A program made the position numbers and the translations under genes. Positions 33,388 to 42,673 of a stretch of 64,000 bases of DNA are shown here, one piece after another. Source of the DNA: Paenibacillus curdlanolyticus YK9 (GTDB lineage: Bacteria; Bacillota; Bacilli; Paenibacillales; Paenibacillaceae). The stretch lies in assembly GCF_000179615.1 (NCBI RefSeq), contig NZ_AEDD01000013.1, forward strand, positions 186,001 to 250,000. Direction: 5' to 3'. The notes beneath the pieces were generated by a model. It saw only the letters and a program-made list of their open reading frames with translations, was not told where the DNA came from and searched no databases. Numbering within the stretch: position 1 is the stretch's first letter; each line of letters begins with the position of its first letter.

Positions 33388-34995
33388 TTAGTCGTTTTGT
33401 GACATTGCGTTGCGATATTCCTGTGGGTTCATGCCAAACTGCTTTTTGAACATTTTTGTAAAATGCGAGAAGTTACTGTAGCCAACCTGCAGTGCAACTC
33501 CACTTACTGTCAGCGAAGTTGATTCCAATAATTGCTTGGCACGTTTCATCTTTGTCTCAATGAGATAATCAATCAAATTGGCGCCCGTTTCTTTCTTGAA
33601 AAGGCGAGACAAATACGCCGGATTCAAATTCACATGATTGGCCACGTCATCCCGTGAGATATTCTCCTCCACTTGCTCCTTTATGAATTGAATCACTTTC
33701 TTCACAACCCCATCCGATTCCCTATTGGCTAGAACAGTATCCATAACGGCCCATATCAGATTTTCAGACCAATGCTTGTACTGCGATAAGTTGCGGATTG
33801 GAATCGCTGTCAAGATTGAAAATTGAGGCACATCATCCGCTTTAATCCCCTTAACATGAAGATAATTGTAGACAACCTGCAGCGTATCATGGTAATACGT
33901 ATCCAACTGCTGTTGAGTAAGCGTTGGCGTCGCTTCAAGCTGTTCTATGCTCTGATGAATCAGCTCGATCAGCTTGTCCCGCTCTCCATTGAGCATATAG
34001 GCCGACCATAGCGAAACGTCGATGTGGTTGGGGACTGGCAAGGAGCCAACCGTAACCGCTTGCGGCTTGTAAAAAATGACAGACTCCTTTTGGTTAACAT
34101 TGTTCCGCTCCATGCTCTTCAGCGCTTCGCACAATCGAGATACCTCCTGCAATTGCGCCAGACGGCCGACATAACAAGTGACCTGACAGTAAAAGTAGGT
34201 ACGGCAAACATCAATAAACCTCGTGCAGGCCTGCGTCCAATCATCCCCGCTAAAACCATTCTCCCGGACCAACACCAATAGCACTCCGCTCCGATCTGTA
34301 ATAACATCACCGGCGTAATGGGAGCCTGATAGAAAAACCTCTTCTGCCGCCTTCTTTAATGCATATTCCATAATCTCCTGATCTCGCGCATCCAATGGCT
34401 TCTGCCATTCCTCAATGCTTATTAGAATGGGCATGACCTTGTCCGTTGCACCCAAATCTAATTGCGCATCTTGAATGGCTCGTTCTAGAAAATCGCCAAA
34501 GGCAAAGATGCGCCGGGACAGCAAATCCTGCCAGAAACGCTCAGCCAACAGGGGCTGCTGCTTTTTCCACAATTCCTTGTACTTTAGATACATCTCGTTA
34601 TGCTGTATGCTCTCTTCCTTCTCTTTAATTGCCTGAAGCATACGTTTAACTGCTTGTGCCAGCTCCTCTCCATCCACAGGCTTGAGCAGATAATCAAAGC
34701 TGCCCAAATTGATAGCCTGCTTGGCATAAGTAAACTCCGAATGGCAGGTAAGAAATAACGATTCGGTACATGGAGAATTTTCCTTCGTCCAGCGAACGAG
34801 CGACAGCCCGTCTTCATCCGGCATCTCAATATCACAAATCAGGATGTCAATTCGGTACTCCATTAGAATTTTTCTCGCTTCATCGGCATGATTGGCCGTA
34901 TGCACCGATTCAATCCCTAATGCACGCCAGTCTGCACACTGGCAAATTCCCTCAACAGCAAACCGTTCATCATCCACAACCAGCATTTGCGTCAT
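33388..34995 (-). CDS. YesN-type response regulator with AraC DNA-binding domain
   Basis: This 535-residue cytoplasmic regulator has an N-terminal receiver domain (residues 1-120) with MLVVDDERF, the phospho-acceptor Asp in DILICDIEMPDEDG (about residue 55) and the conserved Lys in SFDYLLKPVDGEE. A long helical middle region follows, then a C-terminal AraC double helix-turn-helix (about 430-535: EENISRDDVANHVNLNPAYLSRLFKK, NFSHFTKMFKKQFGMNPQEYR). Its start overlaps the kinase stop by 4 bases (ATGA), so it is the cognate partner of that kinase. Phosphorylation should activate the permease/SBP/GH66 genes directly downstream. This is the standard two-component arrangement of Paenibacillus polysaccharide loci. 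Confidence 0.93.
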   Translation of the reverse strand: MTQMLVVDDERFAVEGICQCADWRALGIESVHTANHADEARKILMEYRIDILICDIEMPDEDGLSLVRWTKENSPCTESLFLTCHSEFTYAKQAINLGSFDYLLKPVDGEELAQAVKRMLQAIKEKEESIQHNEMYLKYKELWKKQQPLLAERFWQDLLSRRIFAFGDFLERAIQDAQLDLGATDKVMPILISIEEWQKPLDARDQEIMEYALKKAAEEVFLSGSHYAGDVITDRSGVLLVLVRENGFSGDDWTQACTRFIDVCRTYFYCQVTCYVGRLAQLQEVSRLCEALKSMERNNVNQKESVIFYKPQAVTVGSLPVPNHIDVSLWSAYMLNGERDKLIELIHQSIEQLEATPTLTQQQLDTYYHDTLQVVYNYLHVKGIKADDVPQFSILTAIPIRNLSQYKHWSENLIWAVMDTVLANRESDGVVKKVIQFIKEQVEENISRDDVANHVNLNPAYLSRLFKKETGANLIDYLIETKMKRAKQLLESTSLTVSGVALQVGYSNFSHFTKMFKKQFGMNPQEYRNAMSQND

Positions 34996-36746
34996 CGCTC
35001 ATCCTGCTCCTTTACATGTTCGATCGGAAGATGCAACCGTACTCCTAATCCGCGTGGCGCATTGTGAAAGAAAACAATTGCCGCTTGATCGCCATAGCGA
35101 ATCGACATCCTTCTTTTCACATTCCAAATTCCGATATGATTGCCTTCCGACACCTGCCCCCTCCATTCCGTCGATAAGGCTTCGAGCAGCTCAGGCGAGA
35201 CCCCTTTGCCACTATCCTTCACTTCCAGAACCATTCGTTTGTTATCTGCTTGGTCTAGTCCTGCTAAAATATGCAGCGTGAACGGCTCGCCCTTCACGCT
35301 CATGCCGTGTATCATCGCATTTTCGACAAAAGGCTGGACAATAAGCGAGGGAATTTGTGCTTCTCGCAGCTCCTCTGCAATGTCTAGCTTAAATTCGAAA
35401 GATTCTTGATAACGCATCTTTTGGATTTCCAAGTAATTGCGGATATGCGCGATCTCCTGATCGACCGTGATTGTATCTCGACTCGCATTTAACATGAACC
35501 GAAAATACTGAACGACATGGCGGACGGTCTTTTTCACCAGCTCAAAGCGTTTCATGTCTGCTAATTGAAAAATGATGTTTAACGTATTAAGAAAGAAATG
35601 GGGATTAATTTGCATCTGCAAATGCTTCATCTCGGCCTTCTGCGCATTCAACCTTTCTTCATACACGCCGATCTTTAAACCTTTGATTTCATCCACCATC
35701 GTATTGAAGGTGTGGTGAATGATATCAAATTCGGTGATGGAAGAGCCCGGCAGCTTCATTTCCATATCCCCGTCTTTCGTTCTGCGAATTGCCCCGAGAA
35801 GCAGAAGGATCGGATGATAAATTATTCTTCGCAAAATATACAAATAAATAAGCAGAATAAGGAACACGATCAAAGGAAGCAGATAAGTAAAGGTTTCGAA
35901 ACTTTTCAGCCCTCGCAACAGCTCAGAATAAGGCAGAACAACGGCCATGTTGATCCTGCTGACAGGAGAGCTGCTCGTTATAATAAAAAGATCTTCTCCC
36001 TCGTCCGAAAAGGAAAAAGAGGTATTCGCCATCAGCTTCTCAGCCGGTAACCGGAACTTCTTATTTAAAGTTGGAGAAATGTCAGATAGGACTGTCCCGT
36101 CTTCGCCTGCGAACAAGACGTCTCCGCCTTCACGCAAATCGAGATTCCCCAACGCCATTTTCAAAGTGTTCACGTTGATTAGCGCACCTATGAACGTGTT
36201 ATTGCTCGTATCGTTGCCCACAACCCGGTGAAGAAAATGTTGATTGCCGATTCGCACGATCGACCATTGATACATCAAGGATTGTCGTGCATCAGATGTT
36301 TCCAGGGAATTAGTGATCCAATCTTTAACCTGATCATGATCCGATCCCGGAATGACATTGGTCGTTGCAAGCCGATCCGTTGCCCTGGAATAAATGTAGA
36401 ACATGTCCACCGTATGATAGTAGGAGCGATAGGCTGTGTTCCGTTGAAGGAGCTCCATTTGGGCAAAATAATACTCGGAATCGGTGAGGTCACTCCTCCC
36501 GAACTTCTGGAAATTCTCATCATGATCAACGATATAAACCATGTTCGTTGTAATATCATTCAAACTCCGATCGATCATATGAAGATTGGAGTTAACCAAG
36601 TTTTGATAAGAATTGGCTACTTGCGTTAGAACAATTTTTTGAGCGTAATGGCCGGCACCAAATAATATAAGAAGCAACGGAAGCGCAAGAGCAGAGAAAA
36701 GCAGAATGAATCGGGAGCTAAGTTTCCTTGATTTCTTATGTTTCAT
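34992..36746 (-). CDS. YesM-type sensor histidine kinase
   Basis: The start is ATG 36746 (MKHKKSRKLSSRFILLF). A longer open frame from 36815 would have to be translated through the terminator hairpin of the preceding gene and is rejected. The protein has 584 residues, with one membrane helix near the N-terminus (FILLFSALALPLLLILFG), a large extracellular sensor domain and a second helix (LLPLIVFLILLIYLYILR). It ends with HAMP, the phospho-His block LQMQINPHFFLNTLN and a HATPase domain (LIVQPFVENAMIHG, DSGKGVSPE). It autophosphorylates upon sensing extracellular oligosaccharide, perhaps via the SBP, and passes phosphate to the YesN-type protein encoded in overlap downstream. Confidence 0.92.
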   Translation of the reverse strand: MKHKKSRKLSSRFILLFSALALPLLLILFGAGHYAQKIVLTQVANSYQNLVNSNLHMIDRSLNDITTNMVYIVDHDENFQKFGRSDLTDSEYYFAQMELLQRNTAYRSYYHTVDMFYIYSRATDRLATTNVIPGSDHDQVKDWITNSLETSDARQSLMYQWSIVRIGNQHFLHRVVGNDTSNNTFIGALINVNTLKMALGNLDLREGGDVLFAGEDGTVLSDISPTLNKKFRLPAEKLMANTSFSFSDEGEDLFIITSSSPVSRINMAVVLPYSELLRGLKSFETFTYLLPLIVFLILLIYLYILRRIIYHPILLLLGAIRRTKDGDMEMKLPGSSITEFDIIHHTFNTMVDEIKGLKIGVYEERLNAQKAEMKHLQMQINPHFFLNTLNIIFQLADMKRFELVKKTVRHVVQYFRFMLNASRDTITVDQEIAHIRNYLEIQKMRYQESFEFKLDIAEELREAQIPSLIVQPFVENAMIHGMSVKGEPFTLHILAGLDQADNKRMVLEVKDSGKGVSPELLEALSTEWRGQVSEGNHIGIWNVKRRMSIRYGDQAAIVFFHNAPRGLGVRLHLPIEHVKEQDER

Positions 36747-36775
36747 TTCAAGCCTGACCCCCTCGTGCAAGTTTG

Positions 36776-36825
36776 AATAAAATGCGTAACGGGCCCACCA
36801 GTGCAGACCCGTCACGCATTTTATT
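36776..36825 (-). terminator. strong hairpin terminator between GH13 and the sensor kinase
   Basis: AATAAAATGCGT pairs with ACGCATTTTATT, extended inward by ACGGG/CCCGT across one mismatch. It begins 2 bases after the GH13 stop. The A/T arms give T-rich flanks in both directions. Confidence 0.85.
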
Positions 36826-36827
36826 AG

Positions 36828-38504
36828 TTAACATTGGAGTTTATAGACAAGGGCTTCGTACGGTCGCAACGTTATGCTCCGAATATCCGTGTCAGCTTTT
36901 GCCTCGTAATTACTAATCAATAATTCATGCTTATGGAACGTAATGTCATCCGGCAGTTGGAATTGTGCAGGCTCCTTGAAGAAATTCAGTACAACGAGCA
37001 GCTTCTCATCCCCCAGCGTACGAACGTAAGCAAATAGATTTGTGCTGTCCTCCATCAATAATCGGAAGGCTACGTAACCGGTTACGTTATGCGCATAACG
37101 AAGCTCGATTAACTTCCTGTAATAATGATAAATGGAATGCGGGTCTTTTACCGCTTGTTCGGCATTGATGCTCTGATAATTAGGATTAACGGCAATCCAC
37201 GGCGTCCCCGTTGTAAATCCGGCATGCTCGCTTCCATCCCATTGCATTGGCGTTCGTCCATTATCTCTGCCCTTCACATAGATGGCGTTCATAATGGTGC
37301 CAATATCTTCGCCGGCAGCCAAGTGCTCCTCGTACATGTTCAATGTTTCAATATCTTTATACTCGCTGATGGAGTTAAACTTCACATTGGTCATGCCAAG
37401 CTCTTCGCCTTGATAAATATAAGGTGTTCCTTGAAGCGTATGGAGCAACGTTGCCAGCATTTTAGCCGATTCCATACGATAGACCGTATCGTCACCGAAC
37501 CGGGAAAGCATGCGAGGTTGATCATGGTTATTCAGATACAGGCTATTCCAGCCTTTGCCTTCCAACCCGATCTGCCACTTCGCAATAATTTGTTTCATTT
37601 CTCGCAGATCCCAAGGTTTTACGTCCCATTTGCCGTGTTGGCCTGAATCAACTTCCATCAGCTCAAAATGAAATACCATGTTCAATTCGTCCCTGTCCTC
37701 GCCAACATAAAGCGCTGCATCCTCTGGCGTTACTCCGATCGTCTCGCCAACCGTCATAATATCGTATTTGGACAATACCTCACGATTCATCTCTTTCAAG
37801 TACTCGTGTACGCGCGGACCGTTCATGAAGTGCTCGCCGCCAAAATGGTATCCCTCTCCATTGCCAACCGATGGCAGCTGAGGCACTTTGGAGATCAAAT
37901 TGATTACATCCATCCGGAATCCGTCGATTCCTTTGTCGAGCCACCAAGTCATCATCTTATAGATCTCTTGGCGAAGCTTTGGATTTTCCCAATTAAGATC
38001 CGGCTGTTTTTTGGAGAATAGATGCAGGAAATATTCGTTTGTGCCTTCATCGAACTGCCAAGCTGAACCGCTGAAGAAGGACCCCCAGTCGTTCGGTTCG
38101 CTTCCGTCCGCGCCAGGCCGCCAAATGTAATAGTCTCTATAAGGGTTGTCTTTCGACTTGCGGGATTCCACGAACCAAGCATGCTCATCGGAGCTATGGT
38201 TGACGACTAGATCCATAATGAGCTTCATATCACGATTATGGATTTGCGCAAGAAGCTCTTCCCAGTCCTCGATTGTCCCGAATTCCTTCATAATGGATTG
38301 GTAGTTGCTTATATCGTAGCCATTGTCATCATTGGGCGATTCGTAAACCGGACACAGCCAGATCACATCCACGCCCAGCAGCTTCAAATAATCCAGTTTA
38401 GAAATAATGCCCGGGATATCGCCAATGCCATCCCCGTTGCTATCCATAAAACTGCGCGGATAGATTTGATACACAACGCTATCTTTCCACCACTTGTTTG
38501 CCAT
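36828..38504 (-). CDS. GH13 oligo-1,6-glucosidase (isomaltase type)
   Basis: This 558-residue cytoplasmic enzyme has the length and motifs of B. cereus oligo-1,6-glucosidase. It has VVYQIYPRSFMDSNGDGIGD, DLVVNHSS, nucleophile Asp199 followed by Val200 in GFRMDVINLISK, acid/base Glu254 in VGETIG, and NNHDQPR for the third carboxylate. Valine after the nucleophile is the known mark of alpha-1,6 specificity; alpha-1,4 enzymes have Thr there. The QPDLNWENP region supports GH13 subfamily 31. It releases glucose from the non-reducing end of isomaltooligosaccharides, the products expected from the GH66 enzyme of the same locus. It is the second gene after the LacI regulator (22 bases) and is followed by a strong terminator, so it can be induced separately from the transporter. 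Confidence 0.93.
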   Translation of the reverse strand: MANKWWKDSVVYQIYPRSFMDSNGDGIGDIPGIISKLDYLKLLGVDVIWLCPVYESPNDDNGYDISNYQSIMKEFGTIEDWEELLAQIHNRDMKLIMDLVVNHSSDEHAWFVESRKSKDNPYRDYYIWRPGADGSEPNDWGSFFSGSAWQFDEGTNEYFLHLFSKKQPDLNWENPKLRQEIYKMMTWWLDKGIDGFRMDVINLISKVPQLPSVGNGEGYHFGGEHFMNGPRVHEYLKEMNREVLSKYDIMTVGETIGVTPEDAALYVGEDRDELNMVFHFELMEVDSGQHGKWDVKPWDLREMKQIIAKWQIGLEGKGWNSLYLNNHDQPRMLSRFGDDTVYRMESAKMLATLLHTLQGTPYIYQGEELGMTNVKFNSISEYKDIETLNMYEEHLAAGEDIGTIMNAIYVKGRDNGRTPMQWDGSEHAGFTTGTPWIAVNPNYQSINAEQAVKDPHSIYHYYRKLIELRYAHNVTGYVAFRLLMEDSTNLFAYVRTLGDEKLLVVLNFFKEPAQFQLPDDITFHKHELLISNYEAKADTDIRSITLRPYEALVYKLQC

Positions 38505-38526
38505 TTATTCCAATCCCCTAACCTTT

Positions 38527-39558
38527 CTATAATGAGTTGAGTTCCTTTACGGTCTGCCTTTCCATAATACGGTGCGGCAGGATAAGGCTTGTTGCCACCT
38601 GTCCCGTTTTAGCCATCTCCAACAATTTCCCTGCAGCCTCCTGCCCGAGCTCCCTTAGAGGCTGATGAACGGTAGAGAGAGGCGGATGAACCATCGTAGA
38701 AAGCCGGATATCGTCAAAACCAATAATGGACAATTGATCCGGCACATGAATTCCCGCTTTAGCTGCATAATGCATAGCGCCGATTGCCATTTCATCGCTA
38801 GCGGCAAACACCGCTGTAAATTCAACATTATCCCTCAGCAATTGTTCCATGGCTTGAGCTCCGCTTTCATAGAAGAAGTTCCCATAAGCAATCCATTGTT
38901 GATTAACGGCAAGTCCATGATCGAGAAGCGCTTGCGTATAGCCTTCCATTCTCGGAATCGTTGCATTTAGGTCCTCCGGTGTGCCGCTAATCATCGCAAT
39001 TTGCCTATGGCCTTTAGTGATCAGATAGTTGGTAGCATCGTAAGCGGCCTGACGGTCATCTATTTTGATGTGTGGATATTGAGGATCGTCGGTAGCGGAT
39101 GAAACCAAGACGACAGGGATTTTCATCGCACGAAGCTCCTCTTTATAAGCCTCCGTCAACACCTCACTGACGAAAATGAGACCGTCCACCTGCTTTTCGC
39201 GGAGCACCTGCAAGTAATCTAGCGTTCGATGGCCATCTGTATCCGTGTTGCATACTAACACGCTATAACGATGGTTATGGGCATACTCTTCAATGCCATG
39301 CAGCAGGGCTGATGAGAACTCGCTGTTGAGTGCAGGGAAGAGAACGCCAATCGTCTGAGTTTGCCTGTTGTTCAAGGATCGGGCAATCGCATTTGGACGG
39401 AAGCCCATTTGCTCAATCGTCTCCATCACTTTCTGCTTTGTTTTGTCAGAATAACCGCCCAGATCGTTCAATATTCTTGAAACAGTCGCGACAGAAACAT
39501 CTGCTTTCTTAGCGACATCTCTTATTGTAGGTATAGCGTTCGCGCTCATAAGCCACAT
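38527..39558 (-). CDS. LacI-family regulator of the isomaltooligosaccharide locus
   Basis: This repressor of about 343 residues has a LacI helix-turn-helix (TIRDVAKKADVSVATVSRILND), a hinge (NAIARSLNNRQTQTIGVLFP) and a sugar-binding-protein-like sensor domain with FAASDEMAIGAMHYA and DIRLSTMVHPPLSTV. Two ATGs are possible (39558 and 39549); neither has a strong ribosome site, and MSANAIPTIRDV from 39549 fits the family better. It is the first gene of a unit with the GH13 oligo-1,6-glucosidase. A perfect palindrome GTAACCGGTTAC lies 34 bases before the start, in the right place for autoregulation. Its effector is probably an isomaltooligosaccharide or glucose derivative (inference from neighbours). 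Confidence 0.92.
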   Translation of the reverse strand: MWLMSANAIPTIRDVAKKADVSVATVSRILNDLGGYSDKTKQKVMETIEQMGFRPNAIARSLNNRQTQTIGVLFPALNSEFSSALLHGIEEYAHNHRYSVLVCNTDTDGHRTLDYLQVLREKQVDGLIFVSEVLTEAYKEELRAMKIPVVLVSSATDDPQYPHIKIDDRQAAYDATNYLITKGHRQIAMISGTPEDLNATIPRMEGYTQALLDHGLAVNQQWIAYGNFFYESGAQAMEQLLRDNVEFTAVFAASDEMAIGAMHYAAKAGIHVPDQLSIIGFDDIRLSTMVHPPLSTVHQPLRELGQEAAGKLLEMAKTGQVATSLILPHRIMERQTVKELNSL

Positions 39559-39591
39559 CCCATACTCGAATTCCTGCTTTCACACGTTTAC

Positions 39592-39603
39592 GTAACCGGT
39601 TAC
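39592..39603. promoter_or_regulatory. candidate LacI operator GTAACCGGTTAC
   Basis: A perfect 12-base palindrome with a central CG step, as in LacI-family operators, just before the lacI-type gene. The same 12-mer occurs once more inside the GH13 gene (37074-37085). Confidence 0.65.
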
Positions 39604-39636
39604 TCAGAGTATAAATTCGAATATGCATGGCGTCAA

Positions 39637-40368
39637 TTAGCTGTTTATTGGCTCGATCGGGTTTACGCGACCATAGGATACGGAAGCCCCCTGTGCAGGT
39701 GCAGCCCATTTTACAGCGTTTTTAATCACTTGCAAAATTTGTGGGTGATGGTACACCGGGAATGTTTCATGCCCTGGACGGAAATAGAACAGCTTCCCTT
39801 TGCCTCTTCGATAGCAGCAGCCACTGCGGAATACTTCACCGCCCTCAAACCAGGAAATAAACACCAATTCATCCGGAGCTGGGATTTCAAACCGCTCGCC
39901 ATACATTTCTTCTTTCGGAATCTCGATGTATTCATCCAAACCATCCGCAATTGGGTGCCCGTGTTCAATGACCCATAGTCGCTCCCTCTCGCCGTCATCC
40001 CTCCACTTAAGCGCCCCAGTGCGGGTACCCAACAATCGTTCGAACACTTTGGAGCCGTGGCCCGAGTGAAGCACGATTAGGCCCATGCCTTGCAAAACAC
40101 GGTCTCTCACCTTATCTGCGATGTCGTCCCTAACATCACCGTGCGCCATATGCCCCCACCAGATTAATACATCCGTTTGATTAAGCACGTCATCCGATAA
40201 CCCATGATCAGGTTCGTCAAGCGTCGCCGTCACCACTTTCAATGCGTCTACGTTTTGCAAATAACCTGCTATCGCATGATGAATCCCTTCTGGATAAATC
40301 GCTGCAACCTGGGGATTGGTCTTCTCATGCCGATACTCGTTCCATACCGTTACTTTAATCGTTTTCAT
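39637..40368 (-). CDS. ThuA-like domain protein (trehalose utilisation family)
   Basis: This 243-residue soluble protein has the glutamine-amidotransferase-like fold of the ThuA family: [16 protein letters not shown] at the start, [40 protein letters not shown] and [14 protein letters not shown]. ThuA proteins are nearly always encoded next to Gfo/Idh/MocA oxidoreductases and act in oxidation or isomerisation of disaccharides (keto-sugar formation in trehalose, sucrose or other glycoside metabolism). Here the preceding Gfo/Idh/MocA gene overlaps it by 4 bases, which supports a joint pathway. The actual sugar is not determined. It is the last gene of this two-gene operon; the lacI gene follows after 78 bases with its own operator. 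Confidence 0.85.
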   Translation of the reverse strand: MKTIKVTVWNEYRHEKTNPQVAAIYPEGIHHAIAGYLQNVDALKVVTATLDEPDHGLSDDVLNQTDVLIWWGHMAHGDVRDDIADKVRDRVLQGMGLIVLHSGHGSKVFERLLGTRTGALKWRDDGERERLWVIEHGHPIADGLDEYIEIPKEEMYGERFEIPAPDELVFISWFEGGEVFRSGCCYRRGKGKLFYFRPGHETFPVYHHPQILQVIKNAVKWAAPAQGASVSYGRVNPIEPINS

Positions 40369-41429
40369 GAAGTCTTCATCTCCTTTTTAATGGAAATCCA
40401 TTTTTGCTCCGTGAACGATTGAATAATGGCGTCAACTGCCAATTGGTTTACGTAACCGTCCGTCATCGTCGCATCGTACCCGTCTCCCATCCCATTCACG
40501 AGATCGAAAAATGCTTGCATTTGCCCGACTTTACACTCGTCTGGAGCTTCAACCTTGCGGAATTCCATGTCGTTCTCATCTGCAAGCTTCACCTGAAGCG
40601 TATCCTCATCTTCCAAGTTGTAAATTAATGCACCCTTGGTTCCATAAATTTCGATCTGCTGATAATTTCCTCGGCCATACGCAAAGCGCGAGATCATCAT
40701 TGCTGAAGAGATGCCGCCCTCGATCCGAGATAGGACATGGCAGTAATCATCGACATCAACCGCTCCTTTACCCGAGCCGTCAAGAAGCTCGCGTTCAGCG
40801 ATCACCGTATCTGCATCTGCCAGCACACGTTGCGTGTCTCCGATAAGAAAACGGGTTAGATCCAGAATGTGGCTTCCCAGGTCTCCGATCGCTCCGGAGC
40901 CGGTCAGTTCCTTACGAAACCGCCACACTAACGGAATGTCGTCTCGAAGCGCCCAGCTTTGAAGATATTGGCTATACACATGATGAATTGTTCCGAGTTT
41001 GCCCTCATCAATCAATTGCTTCGCATATCTGACGGCGCTCTTATACCGATAAGAGAAACAAATGAAGTGCGGCAGCGGCTTTTGTTCGATTAATTGCTGC
41101 AGAATAGCTGCTTCGCTAGCATTTAATGCAACCGGCTTCTCAAGAGCAAATGTTTTGCCGTTCTCAATGGCCGACTTCGCGATCTCGAAATGGTTATTGT
41201 TTGGCGTTCCAATCGTGACAGCATCCAGTTCAGGATCTTGGAGCATAATCTCATAATCCAGATAAGTGCGTGAAGCCGGAATATCCCATTCTTTGCTTCT
41301 GCGCTCAAGTAATTCTGCATTGCAATCACTGATTGCCCAAATCTCTGCATCAGGGCTTTCCAGTATCCCTTTGCTGTGAAAATCCGCGATGCCGCCCAGC
41401 CCGATTAGGCCGACTTTGAGCTTAGCCAT
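40365..41429 (-). CDS. Gfo/Idh/MocA-family NAD(P)-dependent oxidoreductase
   Basis: This 354-residue cytoplasmic enzyme has a Rossmann N-terminus ([19 protein letters not shown], then ISDCNAELL), [10 protein letters not shown], the catalytic EKPVALN (about residues 95-101) and a C-terminal alpha/beta domain with [16 protein letters not shown]. The family oxidises or reduces sugars and inositols at a secondary alcohol. Coupled by an ATGA overlap to the ThuA-like gene, it probably makes the keto-sugar that the ThuA partner handles. It is divergent from an AraC regulator 135 bases away, which probably controls this pair. Confidence 0.9.
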   Translation of the reverse strand: MAKLKVGLIGLGGIADFHSKGILESPDAEIWAISDCNAELLERRSKEWDIPASRTYLDYEIMLQDPELDAVTIGTPNNNHFEIAKSAIENGKTFALEKPVALNASEAAILQQLIEQKPLPHFICFSYRYKSAVRYAKQLIDEGKLGTIHHVYSQYLQSWALRDDIPLVWRFRKELTGSGAIGDLGSHILDLTRFLIGDTQRVLADADTVIAERELLDGSGKGAVDVDDYCHVLSRIEGGISSAMMISRFAYGRGNYQQIEIYGTKGALIYNLEDEDTLQVKLADENDMEFRKVEAPDECKVGQMQAFFDLVNGMGDGYDATMTDGYVNQLAVDAIIQSFTEQKWISIKKEMKTS

Positions 41430-41564
41430 ATACGTATCACCCTCACAATAGGTTGGTTGAACTTCATTTCAAGCATAGACTGTGATAGGATGAATGAAAA
41501 TGTCGGATAAAGACTATTTTTGTACAAAAGCGACTTTAATAAAAAATGCAAAGAGGGTCTTGTC

Positions 41565-42455
41565 ATGCTTGCCGTGAATATGGAATGGATTCCGCGCATT
41601 ACCCTAATGGGATTCGTATCTTATAAAAGTTTGTGGATGCACTTTAAGCGCACGTCAGACGAGCATATTTTATACATCATCAAGAGTGGGGAGCTGCATA
41701 TTCAAGAGGAGGGGCAGCGGTTTATCCTGCGGGAGGGCGATGTGTTCATGCTTGAGCCTCATCTCGAGCATGAAGGCTTCGAGATGCACATTTGCGACTA
41801 TTATTTCATTCACTTTAAGCATCCCGATATTTCCGCACTCACCATAGAGGATCCATTATCCTTTGCCCAAGCCTTCTTCTTAGAGGATCATGAGCACCAG
41901 CAGCACAACCGTTCGTGTTTTCCAAAACAAATGAACCTTACAAGCAATTCAGCCAAATCACAAATTTATGGCGGGTTGAACGAAATGCTCCGGCTCTACC
42001 GGCGAAAAAACTACAATCGGGCGCTTACTGCACTAAAATTGTCTGAGCTGTTTATCTGGATGTCACGCGAATATATGATGTTGGTTTTGCAAAGCAATCA
42101 GAAACGCACGACGAAATCTAACTTGAAAGTGTACGAGCTGCTGGATTATATTCATCAGCACTATGCTAGCAAAATTACTAGTGAACGAATTGAAAGCGAG
42201 TTCGATTGCAATTTTGACTACATCAACCGGACATTCAATCAACTGACGGGTTATTCAATCGCCCATTATGTGAATAAGGTCCGAATCGATCATGCCCGCG
42301 AGCTTCTTCAAACAACCAAGCTTAGCATCGGCGAGATCGCCGAGCTTGTGGGGTTTTTCGATATTTATCATTTTAGTAAAGTGTTCAAGCGATATGTAGG
42401 TGTTTCACCAACTACCTATTTTAAAGGCATACAAGAAACAGTGTATGGACTCTAG
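41565..42455 (+). CDS. AraC-family regulator with cupin sensor
   Basis: The start is ATG 41565, eight bases after GAGGG; an upstream in-frame ATG at 41520 has no ribosome site. The 296-residue protein has an N-terminal AraC-type cupin (about 20-110: HILYIIKSGELHIQEEGQRF, EGDVFMLEPHLEHEGF). The C-terminal double helix-turn-helix (about 195-290) includes ITSERIESEFDCNFDYINRTFNQ and IYHFSKVFKRYVGVSPTTYF. It is divergently transcribed from the Gfo/Idh-ThuA pair and convergent with araA. The layout suggests it activates the divergent pair in response to a sugar bound by the cupin. A bidirectional terminator lies after it. Confidence 0.9.
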   Translation: MLAVNMEWIPRITLMGFVSYKSLWMHFKRTSDEHILYIIKSGELHIQEEGQRFILREGDVFMLEPHLEHEGFEMHICDYYFIHFKHPDISALTIEDPLSFAQAFFLEDHEHQQHNRSCFPKQMNLTSNSAKSQIYGGLNEMLRLYRRKNYNRALTALKLSELFIWMSREYMMLVLQSNQKRTTKSNLKVYELLDYIHQHYASKITSERIESEFDCNFDYINRTFNQLTGYSIAHYVNKVRIDHARELLQTTKLSIGEIAELVGFFDIYHFSKVFKRYVGVSPTTYFKGIQETVYGL

Positions 42456-42525
42456 CGCAAACTTGGCTCAAGCACATGACTACGTCTTGTGTGGTGTCAT
42501 AATTCGTGAGAATACATGAGTAAAA

Positions 42526-42574
42526 AAGTGCTTAATTTTGTCCCAAGGGATCAAGGTTAAGCACTTAGTTTTTT
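42526..42574. terminator. bidirectional terminator between the AraC-type gene and araA
   Basis: AAGTGCTTAA pairs with TTAAGCACTT. The stem is followed by TTTTTT on the plus strand, and by TTTTTTA on the minus strand, about 100 bases past the araA stop. Confidence 0.85.
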
Positions 42575-42673
42575 GAGTATGGATTGAATCTACTGTTATT
42601 TACTAGCGTTTAACGGCATTACGACTTACGATTTCAAGCAAATGGCCTATCTCTGGTTCTGTGCGCTCTTGGC

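Noticed and set aside
36746-36815. N-terminal extension of the sensor kinase (MTGLHWWARY...)
   Set aside because: It would be translated from the terminator hairpin of the GH13 gene and lacks a ribosome site.
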